The notes under the pieces are model-generated. The model worked only from the letters and a program-made list of their open reading frames with translations, made no database searches and had not been told where the DNA came from. Shown one piece after another: positions 52,813-61,189 of a stretch of DNA of 64,000 nucleotides (positions are counted from its first letter, which is position 1; each line of letters opens with the position of its first letter). This stretch comes from Bosea sp. ANAM02 (GTDB lineage Bacteria; Pseudomonadota; Alphaproteobacteria; Rhizobiales; Beijerinckiaceae): the NCBI RefSeq assembly GCF_011764485.1, contig NZ_AP022848.1, forward strand, positions 2,570,001-2,634,000. The letters are read 5' to 3'. Made by a program: the position numbers and the translations under genes.

Positions 52813-53832
52813 ATGAAGAACTGGCTTGCTTCCTGCGTCATCGGCGCCATGGCGCTCGCGCTTCCGGGCGTCGCCCAGGCGCAGAAGACGAAGGTGACCG
52901 TCTACACCGCCCTCGAGAACGACCAGCTCGCGCCATTCAAGGCCTCGATCGAGAAGGCCGTACCGGAAGCTGAAGTCGTCTGGGTCCGCGATTCCACCGG
53001 CGTTATCACCGCGCGCTTCCTGGCCGAAAAGGACAATCCCCGTGCCGACATGGTGATGGGTCTGGCGGCGTCGAGCCTGCTGATGTTCGAGAAGGCGGGC
53101 CTCCTCGAAACCTACAAGCCCGCCGGCGCCGACGCGCTGAAGCCGGTCTTCCGCGACGGCAAGGAGCCCTATACCTGGACCGGCATGGACGCTTATCTCG
53201 GCGTCGTCTGCTACAATACCGCCGAAGCCAAGGGCGTGGCCGTTCCCAGTTCCTGGAAGGACCTCTTGAATCCGGCCTTCAAGGGCAAGATCGTGATGCC
53301 GCATCCGGCGTCGTCGGGCACTGGCTACCTGATGGTCGCCGGCTGGCTGCAGAGCATGGGCGAGGCCGAGGGCTGGAAGTTCATGGACGGGCTGCACGAG
53401 AATATCGGTGCCTATCTGCATTCCGGCTCGGCGCCCTGCGTCCAGGCTGCGCGCGGCGAGCGCACGATCGGGCTGGCCCTCGACATGCGCGGCGCTTCCG
53501 AGAAGACCAAGGGCGCGCCGATCGAGGTCGTGATCCCGAAGGAGGGCGTGGGCTGGGAGATGGAAGCCAGCGCCATCGTCAAGGGCTCCAAGAACCTCGC
53601 GCTCGCCAAGAAGATCGCCGACTGGTCCACGACCAAGGGCGCCAACGAGCTCTACTCCAAGACCTATGCGGTCGTCGCCGCGCCCGGCGTCGGCACCAAG
53701 CCGGCGAACTACCCCGCCAATGCCGAGGCCGGCATGATCAAGAACGATCTCGGCTGGATGGCCGACAACCGCGACCGCGTGCTCGCCGAATGGTCGAAGC
53801 GCTACGAGTCCAAGGCCGCGCCGAAGAACTGA
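52813..53832 (+). CDS. phnS: 2-aminoethylphosphonate ABC transporter substrate-binding protein (PhnS2/AepX type)
   Basis: A 339-residue iron-III-binding-like (family 1/FbpA fold) solute-binding protein with signal peptide ending near ALPGVAQA. Mature start TKVTVYTALENDQLAPFKASIEKAVPEAEVVWVRDSTGVITARFLAEK and AGWLQSMGEAEGWKFMDGLHENIGAYLHSGSAPC match the putative 2-AEP binding proteins (PhnS2, AepX). Should deliver 2-AEP to the fused permease. Transcription must pass or start after the terminator at 52720-52752; no promoter was recognised in the 106-base gap. Confidence 0.92.
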   Translation: MKNWLASCVIGAMALALPGVAQAQKTKVTVYTALENDQLAPFKASIEKAVPEAEVVWVRDSTGVITARFLAEKDNPRADMVMGLAASSLLMFEKAGLLETYKPAGADALKPVFRDGKEPYTWTGMDAYLGVVCYNTAEAKGVAVPSSWKDLLNPAFKGKIVMPHPASSGTGYLMVAGWLQSMGEAEGWKFMDGLHENIGAYLHSGSAPCVQAARGERTIGLALDMRGASEKTKGAPIEVVIPKEGVGWEMEASAIVKGSKNLALAKKIADWSTTKGANELYSKTYAVVAAPGVGTKPANYPANAEAGMIKNDLGWMADNRDRVLAEWSKRYESKAAPKN

Positions 53833-53952
53833 GCCTACGCCATGCCGCCGGCCCGTCAGAGAGGTCGGCGGCATGGTCTGTGCAAGACGCAACGCGACGT
53901 CCCGCTGCTGCTGCGGGTCGGGTCTCTGCCCGTTCAGATGAAGGCCGGCACG

Positions 53953-55056
53953 ATGTCCAAGACCACGATGTCCCCAGCGACCCCATTTCTCTCGATCCGC
54001 CAGGTCGCCAAGAATTTCGGCGCGTTCCGGGCTCTGCGCGACATCGATCTCGACATCCATCGCGGCGAGTTCGTCTGCTTCCTCGGCCCCTCCGGTTGCG
54101 GCAAGACCACGCTGCTGCGCGCGATCGCCGGGCTCGATCTTCAGGATAGCGGTACGATCCATATGGGCGGTCGCGATGTGTCGCATGCCAGCCCGTCCGA
54201 GCGGGATTTCGGCATCGTCTTCCAGTCCTATGCACTTTTTCCCAATCTCACCGTGGCCGACAATGTCGGCTATGGGCTGGTCAACCGGCGCCGTTCCCGT
54301 GGCGAAATCGCCAATCGCGTGAACGAGCTGCTGACGCTCGTCGGCCTGCCTGACCAGGGCAGGAAATATCCGGTCCAGCTTTCGGGCGGACAGCAGCAGC
54401 GCGTGGCATTGGCGCGCGCGCTCGCCACCGCGCCGGAATTGCTCCTGCTCGACGAGCCGCTTTCGGCGCTCGATGCCAAGGTCCGCGTGCGGCTGCGCGA
54501 CGAGATGCGCGCGCTGCAGCAGCGCCTCGGCGTGACCACGATCATGGTGACGCATGACCAGGAGGAGGCGCTGGCCATGGCCGACCGCATCGTGGTGATG
54601 CGTGACGGCGCCGTCGAGCAGGTCGGCTCGCCCGAGGAGATCTACCGCCGCCCGGCGACACCCTTCGTCGCCGATTTCGTCGGGCACATGACCTTCATGG
54701 ACGCGATCGTGACCGGTCCTGGCAAAGTGCGGGTCGATGAGCTCGACCTCGTCGTCGCCAATGCCGCGCCCTTCGCCGTCGGCACGCCGGTGAGGCTCGC
54801 GATGCGCCCCGAGGAAGTCCGCACCCGCAGCATCGGCGATGACACCCCGAACCGGTTCGAGGCCACGATCGGGGAACTGGCCTTCCTCGGCTCCTATTGC
54901 CGTGCGGATCTCCAGCCGACCGGCTCGCGCGCGACCCGCATCGCCGCCGATTTCTCGACCAATGCCATGCGCGATCTCGGCATCGTCCCGGGGCAGGTAC
55001 GCGCCGTCGCCTTTCCGCCCGAGGCCCTGCATGTCTTTGCCGGGGATGGACGATGA
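53953..55056 (+). CDS. phnT: 2-aminoethylphosphonate ABC transporter ATP-binding protein (PhnT2/AepV type)
   Basis: A 367-residue ATPase: Walker A GPSGCGKTT, Q-loop IVFQSYALFPNL, signature LSGGQQQR, Walker B LLLLDEPLSALDAK, H-loop MVTHDQEEALAMADRIVVM, then a C-terminal TOBE-like domain (about 260-367) with LAMRPEEVRTR. ATG 53953 (MSKTTMSP) has AAGG eight bases upstream and is preferred to ATG 53938 or the open frame from 53842. Stop overlaps the permease start as ATGA. Confidence 0.92.
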   Translation: MSKTTMSPATPFLSIRQVAKNFGAFRALRDIDLDIHRGEFVCFLGPSGCGKTTLLRAIAGLDLQDSGTIHMGGRDVSHASPSERDFGIVFQSYALFPNLTVADNVGYGLVNRRRSRGEIANRVNELLTLVGLPDQGRKYPVQLSGGQQQRVALARALATAPELLLLDEPLSALDAKVRVRLRDEMRALQQRLGVTTIMVTHDQEEALAMADRIVVMRDGAVEQVGSPEEIYRRPATPFVADFVGHMTFMDAIVTGPGKVRVDELDLVVANAAPFAVGTPVRLAMRPEEVRTRSIGDDTPNRFEATIGELAFLGSYCRADLQPTGSRATRIAADFSTNAMRDLGIVPGQVRAVAFPPEALHVFAGDGR

Positions 55057-56768
55057 GCGATCTCGCGCAGCCCCTGCCGATGACCGACGCTTCCGCGAAA
55101 GCCGCGCCGGTCCGGATCAGCGAACGCCATGTCGCCGGCGCGCTTATCCTGGCGCTCTGCGCGGTGCTGGTGCTGATCATCGCGCTGCCGCTCTGGGCTC
55201 TGCTCTCCAAGAGCCTGGAGGATACGGACGGGACATTCGTCGGCCTCGCCAATTTCGTCAGCTACGCGACGACGCCCGCGCTGTTCCATTCGCTGCTGAA
55301 CAGCCTGCTCGTCGCCAGCGCGACCACGGCGATCGTGGTGCCTCTGGCTTTCCTCTACGCCTATGCCTTGCGCCGCAGCTGCATTCCGGCGAAGGGCGCC
55401 TTCTATGCCGCGGCGATGATCCCGGTCTTCGCGCCCTCGCTGCTCTCGGGCCTCGCGCTGATCTATCTCTTCGGCAACCAGGGCATCCTGAAATCCTGGA
55501 TGATGGGCGCGTCGCTCTACGGCCCGGTCGGCATCATCGCGGCGGAGGCGCTCTACAGCTTCCCGCATGCGATGCTGATCCTCGTCACGGCGCTGGCGCT
55601 CTCGGACGGACGCCTGCGCGAGGCGGCGGACGCCATGGGCACCTCGCGCTGGCGCATCTTCCACACCATCACCCTGCCGGGCGCACGTTACGGCGTGATC
55701 AGCGCGACCTTCGTCGTCTTCACGCTGGTCATCACCGATTTCGGCATCCCCAAGGTGATCGGCGGGCAGTTCAGCGTTCTGGCGACGGATGCTTACCGGC
55801 AGGTCGTCGGCCAGCAGAATTTCCCGATGGGCGCCGTCGTCGGCATCATCCTGCTTGTGCCGGCCGTGATCGCCTTCTTCGTCGATCGAATCGTGCAGCG
55901 GCGGCAGAGCGCCATGCTCTCGGCCCGCGCCGTGCCTTACATCCCCAGGCCGGATCGCCGCCGCGACCTCGCGCTGCTCGGCTTCGTCAGCCTGATCGCG
56001 CTCGCCATGGTCGGCCCCTATGCCGTCGCCTTCTGGGGCTCCTTCGTCAGATACTGGCCCTATAACCTCTCGCTGACGCTCGGCAACTACGACTTCTCCA
56101 CGGTCGAGCCGGATGGCTGGGGGCCCTATCGCAATTCGCTGCTGCTGGCTTCGCTGACGGCGGTGATCGGCACCGCGCTGATCTTCACCGGAGCCTATCT
56201 AATCGAGAAGGTGAAGCTGTTCCCGCGTCTGCGCGCCTTCGCCCAGTTCCTGGCGATGCTGCCGATGGCGGTGCCCGGTCTCGTGCTCGGCCTCGGCTAC
56301 GTCTTCTTCTACAATGCCGGCTGGAACCCGCTCGGCTTCCTCTATGGGACGCTGGCGATCCTGGTGATCAATACCGTCGCGCATTTCTACACGGTCGGCC
56401 ATATCACGGCGCTGACCAGCCTGAAGCAGCTCGACGGCGAGTTCGAGTCGGTCTCGGCCTCGCTCAAGGTGCCGTTCTGGTCGACGTTCCGCCGCGTGAC
56501 GGCGCCGATCTGCCTGCCGGCGATCCTCGACATCGCGGTCTATGTCTTCGTCAACGCGCTGACCACGGTCTCCGCCGTGATCTTCCTCTACGGCGCCGAC
56601 ACCAAGCTCGCCTCGATCGCGATCGTCCATATGGACGAGGCCGGCGCGATGGCCTCGGCCGCCGGCATGGCGAGCGTCATCATGGCGACGGCCATCGCCG
56701 TGAAGCTCATCCATGTCGGCCTCGATCATCTGGTCTTCGGCCGCCTGCAGCAATGGCGCCAGCGCTAG
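55053..56768 (+). CDS. phnU: 2-aminoethylphosphonate ABC transporter permease, two fused permease domains (PhnU2/AepW type)
   Basis: A 571-residue membrane protein made of two successive binding-protein-dependent permease domains (about 30-300 and 310-571). Each has an EAA-like loop: REAADAMGTSRWRIFHTITLPGARYGV in the first and ESVSASLKVPFWSTFRRVTAPICLPA in the second. One polypeptide therefore provides both halves of the channel, as described for PhnU2/AepW. ATG 55053 is fixed by the overlap with the ATPase stop. Followed after 10 bases by a metallophosphoesterase gene. Confidence 0.93.
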   Translation: MSDLAQPLPMTDASAKAAPVRISERHVAGALILALCAVLVLIIALPLWALLSKSLEDTDGTFVGLANFVSYATTPALFHSLLNSLLVASATTAIVVPLAFLYAYALRRSCIPAKGAFYAAAMIPVFAPSLLSGLALIYLFGNQGILKSWMMGASLYGPVGIIAAEALYSFPHAMLILVTALALSDGRLREAADAMGTSRWRIFHTITLPGARYGVISATFVVFTLVITDFGIPKVIGGQFSVLATDAYRQVVGQQNFPMGAVVGIILLVPAVIAFFVDRIVQRRQSAMLSARAVPYIPRPDRRRDLALLGFVSLIALAMVGPYAVAFWGSFVRYWPYNLSLTLGNYDFSTVEPDGWGPYRNSLLLASLTAVIGTALIFTGAYLIEKVKLFPRLRAFAQFLAMLPMAVPGLVLGLGYVFFYNAGWNPLGFLYGTLAILVINTVAHFYTVGHITALTSLKQLDGEFESVSASLKVPFWSTFRRVTAPICLPAILDIAVYVFVNALTTVSAVIFLYGADTKLASIAIVHMDEAGAMASAAGMASVIMATAIAVKLIHVGLDHLVFGRLQQWRQR

Positions 56769-56778
56769 GAGACCGCGT

Positions 56779-57510
56779 ATGCGCCTGGGCGTGATCGCCG
56801 ACATTCATGGCAATCTGCCGGCGCTCGAAGCCGTGCTCGCGAGGCTCGATGCGCTCACGCCGGACCGCATCGTCAATCTCGGCGACTGTGCCTCCGGCCC
56901 GCTCTGGCCGGCCGAAGCGGTAGCCTTGCTGCGGTCGCGCGGCATGAGCCATGTCAGGGGCAATCACGACCGGGCGCTGGGTGCGGCCTCGGCCCTGGGA
57001 CTCGGCGAGTCGGACAGCTACGCCTGGCAGGCGCTCGATCGGGAAGCCCGCGCCTGGCTCGCCGGCCTGCCGGTCGAGATCACCGTGGAAGGCGCGCTCT
57101 GCTTTCACGCCACGCCGGACCATGACGAAACCTACCTGATGGAAGAGGTGCATGACGGCCATCTCGTGCCGTCGCCGATCGCGACGATCGAGCAGCGCCT
57201 CGCCGGGCGGGCGGCGCCCCTGATGCTTTGCGGGCACAGCCATCTGCCGCGCGCGGCGCGGCTTGCATCGGGCGCGATCGTGCTCAATCCCGGCAGCGTC
57301 GGCAATCCGGCTTATCGCGACACGAACCCGGTCCATGTCTCCGAGAGCGGCATGCCGCATGCCCGCTTTGCCGTGGTCACGCTCGGCGCGGAGATCGCGA
57401 TCGAGCATCACCTCGTTGCCTACGACTGGGCTCAAGCGGCGCGTCGTGCCGAGCAGAATGGGCGCGCCGACTGGGCGCATGCATTGCGGACGGGAAGGGC
57501 GCTTCCATAG
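56779..57510 (+). CDS. Metallophosphoesterase (YfcE-like) of the 2-AEP operon
   Basis: A 243-residue calcineurin-like phosphatase. IADIHGNLPALEAVL, NLGDCASGP, VRGNHDRAL, LCGHSHLPRAARL and LNPGSVGNPAYRDTNP are the YfcE/MJ0936-type motifs. The HxH..GSVG set suits a small phosphomonoesterase or diesterase. It is the last gene of the importer operon, 10 bases after the permease. Some 2-AEP importer operons carry a phosphatase gene at this place; its substrate in the pathway is unknown. Ends at a long palindromic repeat. Confidence 0.9.
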   Translation: MRLGVIADIHGNLPALEAVLARLDALTPDRIVNLGDCASGPLWPAEAVALLRSRGMSHVRGNHDRALGAASALGLGESDSYAWQALDREARAWLAGLPVEITVEGALCFHATPDHDETYLMEEVHDGHLVPSPIATIEQRLAGRAAPLMLCGHSHLPRAARLASGAIVLNPGSVGNPAYRDTNPVHVSESGMPHARFAVVTLGAEIAIEHHLVAYDWAQAARRAEQNGRADWAHALRTGRALP

Positions 57511-57544
57511 AACCAACGCGACGCCGAGACACTGTGCCTCCTCG

Positions 57545-57668
57545 CAGCCCTCATCCTGAGGAGCCGTTCCCGGGGGAACGGCGTCTCGAAGGATGTTCCA
57601 GATGTCTTGGAGCCTCCTGGAACATCCTTCGAGACGCAGCCTTCGGCTGCTCCTCAGGATGAGGGCTG
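57545..57668. repeat. Palindromic repeat, family B, between convergent genes
   Basis: Terminal arms CAGCCCTCATCCTGAGGA and TCCTCAGGATGAGGGCTG are exact inverted repeats. Inner arms GGCGTCTCGAAGGATGTTCCAG and TGGAACATCCTTCGAGACGC extend the hairpin. Same family as the copy inside the gene at 6563-6681. Sits between the metallophosphoesterase and LysR stops and may end both transcripts. Confidence 0.92.
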
Positions 57669-57695
57669 TTCCAAAGAGGTGAAGAGAGCTGACTG

Positions 57696-58565
57696 CTACC
57701 CGCGCAGGGACCGCGCCAGCGCGAAGAAGGCCTGGATGGCCTTGCTGTTGCGGCGCTCGTGCAGGCAGATCAGCTTCTCGTGCATCGGGAGCGGCGGCCC
57801 GTCGAGCGGGATGCGGGTAAGCCGCGGATCGTCCTCGCCGAACTCCGCCGCCGAGACGAAGCCGATGCCGCCGCCCGCCGTCACGATGGCGCGCACTGCC
57901 TCGCGCCCCTCGGCCTCGACCGCGTAGCTCAGCGCAAGGCCTTGTTCCACTGCTTGCTGTTCCAGCAATTGCCGCGTGCGCGAGCCGCGCTCGCGCATGA
58001 CCAGCGGCCAAGCCGCCAGGTCTTGCAATGAAAGCGCCGGACGCGCCGCCGCCGGATGGCTCCTCGCGGCAAAGGCGATGATCGGCGAGACGTTGAGGGG
58101 CAGTACCTCGAAAGGCCGCTCGTCGGCGAGTTCGCCGAGCACGCCGATCTCGGCATCGTAGCCGATCAGCGTCTCGACGATGCTGCCGGTATTGCCCTGC
58201 GCGATCGAAACCTGGATGCCGGGATGGCGCGCGCGGAAGGCGGTGAGCACGTCGAGCACGTGATGCACGGAATCGGCGACGATCCGGAGCGTCCCCGTCC
58301 GCAGCGAGCGCTCTTCCTGCAGCAGCTCCAGCGCCTCGCTTTCGGCTCCGAACAGGCGATGCGTGACGGCGAGCAGCCTCTGGCCGGCCGGCGTCAGGAC
58401 GACCTGACGATGGCGGCGGCTGAACAGCGCGACGTCGTATTCCTCCTCCAGCTTGCGGACCTGGTCCGAAATCGCCGGCTGGGTGAGATTGAGCGCGAGC
58501 GCCGCCTTCGAGAAGCCGCCGGACAGCGCGACCTGATGGAAGGCGCGGAGCTGGACATGACGCAT
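57696..58565 (-). CDS. LysR family regulator, second of the phosphonate region
   Basis: A 289-residue LTTR: HTH QLRAFHQVALSGGFSKAALALNLTQPAISDQVRKLEEEYD; effector domain with LRIVADSVHHVLDVLTAFRARHP and LVMRERGSRTRQLLEQQAVEQGL. Divergent from the PbfA-like gene with a 143-base A/T-rich intergenic region. It is a paralogue of the regulator at 47856-48734. Probably controls the pbfA-like and dehydrogenase genes. Confidence 0.9.
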   Translation of the reverse strand: MRHVQLRAFHQVALSGGFSKAALALNLTQPAISDQVRKLEEEYDVALFSRRHRQVVLTPAGQRLLAVTHRLFGAESEALELLQEERSLRTGTLRIVADSVHHVLDVLTAFRARHPGIQVSIAQGNTGSIVETLIGYDAEIGVLGELADERPFEVLPLNVSPIIAFAARSHPAAARPALSLQDLAAWPLVMRERGSRTRQLLEQQAVEQGLALSYAVEAEGREAVRAIVTAGGGIGFVSAAEFGEDDPRLTRIPLDGPPLPMHEKLICLHERRNSKAIQAFFALARSLRG

Positions 58566-58708
58566 GGCGAACGAAGCCTCGAAAAGTCGATCCGGAATGA
58601 TATCGCCGAAATTTATACTTGGATATGAAATAGCGATTTTTCAGATCGATCGGCCGCGGCCATTGTGAGCCTCGACAGCGCCCAGCCGGCGCGAACCGAG
58701 GCCCTGCC

Positions 58709-60070
58709 ATGCGCGCCGAAACCGCAGCCATCGTCCATACCGAAGGCGAATCCAATACCTCCGCGGCGCGCAGCGGCTGGTCGGCCGGGATCGGCGACGC
58801 CGGAACCCGCGCATTGCTGGCGCGCGACTCCGCCGCCTTCCTGCATCAGAGCCTGTCGAGTCCGTGCCTCACTGCGATCGCCAAAGCGGAGGGTATCTGG
58901 ATCGAGGACACGATGGGGCGCCGCTACATGGATTTCCATGGCAACAGCGTCCACCATATCGGCTATGGCCATCCGCGCCTGAAGGAGGCGATCAAGGCGC
59001 AGATCGACGAGCTCTGCTTCGCGCCGCGCCGCTTCACCTGCGAGCCGGCGGTCGAACTGGCCGAGACGCTCGGGCGGATGGCGCCGGGCGATCTCGGCAA
59101 GGTGCTTTTCACCACCGGCGGCTCGGATGCGATCGAGGTGGCGCTCAGGCTCGCCCGCGCCGCGACCGGCCGCTTCAAGACCCTGTCGTTCTGGGACGCG
59201 TTCCATGGCGCCGGATTCGGCGCCTCCAGCGTCGGCGGCGAGGCGACCTTCCGTTCAGGCATTGCGGGGCCGCTGTTGCCGGGCGCCGAGCATGTCGCGC
59301 CCTGGGGCAGCCGCAACTGCGCCTATGGCCATGACAATCTGGCGGATTCGGCGCGCGCCTGCGCCCGCATGATCTCCTATGTGCTGGCGCGGGAAGGGGA
59401 TGTCGCGGCGGTCGTCGCCGAGCCGATGCGGGCGACGCCCTATCCGCCGGCGCCCGGCTTCTGGAAGAGCGTGCGCGAGGCCTGCGACCGGCACGGCACG
59501 CTGCTGATCTTCGACGAGATCCCGACCGGGCTCGGCAAGACCGGGTGCTTCTTCGCCCATGAGCATGACGAGGTGCAGCCCGATATGGTCGTGCTCGGCA
59601 AGGCGCTGGGCGGTGGCATCCTGCCGATTGCGGCCGTGGTGGCGCGGCGCGATCTCGATGTCGCCGGCGGCTATGCGATCGGCCACTACACCCACGAAAA
59701 GAACCCGGTCACGACCCGCGCGGCGCTCACGACCATCAACATCATCCGCGAGGAGGGGCTGACGGAGCGCGCCGCCGAACTCGGCGCCTATGCGATGGAG
59801 CGTTTGCGGAATTTCGGCGCAAGCTGCCCGGCCGTCGGCGACGTGCGCGGGCGCGGCCTGCTCTTTGGGATCGAGCTGGTCTCCGATCGCGATGCCTGGA
59901 CACCAGACAATGCCTTGGCCGAGCGGGTCTATTACCGCTGCCTGGAAGGGGGCCTGAGCTTCAAGATCAGCCAGGGCAACGTGCTGACCCTGTCGCCGCC
60001 GATGGTGATCGCGCGGGCCGATCTCGAACGCGCGCTCGGCATCGTCGAGCAGGCGATCCTGGCCGGCTGA
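58709..60070 (+). CDS. pbfA: Class-III PLP enzyme, probable (R)-1-hydroxy-2-aminoethylphosphonate ammonia-lyase (PbfA-like)
   Basis: A 453-residue class-III aminotransferase-fold enzyme. GIWIEDTMGRRYMDFHGNSVHHIGYGHP is the N-terminal motif; TTGGSDAIEVALRLARAATGR, LIFDEIPTGLGKTG and VVLGKALGGGILP hold the phosphate loop, Asp and Schiff-base Lys. The MDFHGNSVHHIGY stretch and the position in a 2-AEP cluster next to a LysR are those of PbfA, which converts 1-hydroxy-2-AEP to phosphonoacetaldehyde and ammonia and so feeds PhnY-PhnA. A true transaminase cannot be excluded from sequence alone. The dehydrogenase gene follows after 8 bases. Confidence 0.8.
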   Translation: MRAETAAIVHTEGESNTSAARSGWSAGIGDAGTRALLARDSAAFLHQSLSSPCLTAIAKAEGIWIEDTMGRRYMDFHGNSVHHIGYGHPRLKEAIKAQIDELCFAPRRFTCEPAVELAETLGRMAPGDLGKVLFTTGGSDAIEVALRLARAATGRFKTLSFWDAFHGAGFGASSVGGEATFRSGIAGPLLPGAEHVAPWGSRNCAYGHDNLADSARACARMISYVLAREGDVAAVVAEPMRATPYPPAPGFWKSVREACDRHGTLLIFDEIPTGLGKTGCFFAHEHDEVQPDMVVLGKALGGGILPIAAVVARRDLDVAGGYAIGHYTHEKNPVTTRAALTTINIIREEGLTERAAELGAYAMERLRNFGASCPAVGDVRGRGLLFGIELVSDRDAWTPDNALAERVYYRCLEGGLSFKISQGNVLTLSPPMVIARADLERALGIVEQAILAG

Positions 60071-60078
60071 CGGAGGCA

Positions 60079-61092
60079 ATGATGAAGGCTGTCCGCACCG
60101 ACCGGGAGCTGGAATGCCCGGAGATCGATGCCGGGCTTCGCGCCCGCGGCGTCGAGCTCGTCACGCTTCCCGACGGGATTTCCGAGGAGGCGCTGATGCG
60201 GGAGGTCGCCGACGCCGACCTGCTGCTGATGTGCTACACGCCGGTCACCGCGCGGGTGATCGCAGCGTCGCCCAAACTCAGGGGCATCGTCAAATACGGC
60301 GTCGGCATCGACGCGATCGACATTCCGGCCGCGATTGCGCGCGGCATCCCCGTCGTCAACGTGCCCGAATATGCCGAGGAGACGGTCGCCGAGGGCGCCT
60401 TCGCCCTGATGATAGCGCTCGCCAAGCGCCTGCCGGAGATCGGCCACACCATGGGTCGCGAGGGCTGGATTTGGCCGGCTCAGCGCTGGCTCGGCCGTGA
60501 CATCGCCGGCGCGACGCTGGGCTTGGTCGGCACCGGCAAGATCGGGCGCAGCATGGCGCGGATGGCAGGGCAGGGGTTCCGCGCACGGGTCCTCGGCAAC
60601 GATCCGCATGTCGATGCCGCGACCATGGCGGCGGCCGGAATCGAGAAGGTCGATGACCTCCACGCCATGCTTGGGCAATGCGATCTGATCTCGCTGCACA
60701 GCGTCCTGAACGAGGCGACCCGTCACATCATCGGCCGGGCCGAACTCGCCTGCCTCAAACCGGACGCGATCCTCGTCAACGTCTCGCGCGGTGCGCTGAT
60801 CGACGAGGCGGCGCTGGTCGAGGCCGTGCTGGCGGGGAGGCTCGGAGGCGTCGGGCTCGACGTCTACAGCCAGGAGCCGCTCGCCCGTTACGGGCATCCG
60901 CTCAGCCCGCTCTTCGGCCGCGACGACGTGATCCTGTTTCCGCACCTGACCTTCTTCACGGTCGAGGCGATGCGGCGCCTCTCCGACGACACGCTGGCGC
61001 GCTGCTTCGAGATCCTAGACGGCAAGCCGGTCCAGATCCGCTCGCATGATCCGCGCCTGCGGGCGCAGACGCGGAACGTTATTTTCGCCTGA
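60079..61092 (+). CDS. D-2-hydroxyacid dehydrogenase (phosphoglycerate dehydrogenase-like)
   Basis: A 337-residue NAD-dependent dehydrogenase. LGLVGTGKIGRSMARMAGQGF is the dinucleotide-binding loop. The catalytic Arg is in VNVSRGALIDE, Glu in VYSQEPL, His in FPHLTFFT. Acts on D-2-hydroxy acids such as glycerate or hydroxypyruvate derivatives. Its coupling to the pbfA-like gene suggests a hydroxylated phosphonate or its product, but no known pathway step is assigned. The start could be the first or second of two tandem ATGs (60079, 60082). Ends before a hairpin. Confidence 0.88.
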   Translation: MMKAVRTDRELECPEIDAGLRARGVELVTLPDGISEEALMREVADADLLLMCYTPVTARVIAASPKLRGIVKYGVGIDAIDIPAAIARGIPVVNVPEYAEETVAEGAFALMIALAKRLPEIGHTMGREGWIWPAQRWLGRDIAGATLGLVGTGKIGRSMARMAGQGFRARVLGNDPHVDAATMAAAGIEKVDDLHAMLGQCDLISLHSVLNEATRHIIGRAELACLKPDAILVNVSRGALIDEAALVEAVLAGRLGGVGLDVYSQEPLARYGHPLSPLFGRDDVILFPHLTFFTVEAMRRLSDDTLARCFEILDGKPVQIRSHDPRLRAQTRNVIFA

Positions 61093-61120
61093 GGGCCGGG
61101 GATGTTCGGAGAGAACCTCG

Positions 61121-61164
61121 CCGTCATTCCGGGCTCAGGCCTTCGGCCTGCCCCAGAATGACGG
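61121..61164. terminator. Strong hairpin between convergent dehydrogenase and purU
   Basis: CCGTCATTCCGGG.CAGGC pairs with GCCTG.CCCAGAATGACGG around CTTCG, a 44-base stem-loop with few mismatches. It lies 29 bases after the dehydrogenase stop and 26 before the purU stop. It resembles widespread GTCATTCCGGG-type repeats and likely ends both transcripts. Confidence 0.7.
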
Positions 61165-61189
61165 AACGGGTCCGTTTAGCGGTCAGGTC

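Noticed and set aside
52675..55032. 785-codon open frame on the minus strand
   Set aside because: It lies fully opposite phnY end, the binding-protein and ATPase genes, has Arg/Gly/Asp-rich composition and no family motif. It is a shadow of high-GC coding DNA.
54897..56768. Longer start for the fused permease
   Set aside because: It would overlap the ATPase gene by 160 bases; ATG 55053 with ATGA overlap is standard coupling.
58566..58708. Possible LysR operator in the A/T-rich region before the PbfA-like gene
   Set aside because: Only weak and imperfect symmetry around 58607-58635; not strong enough to list as a site.
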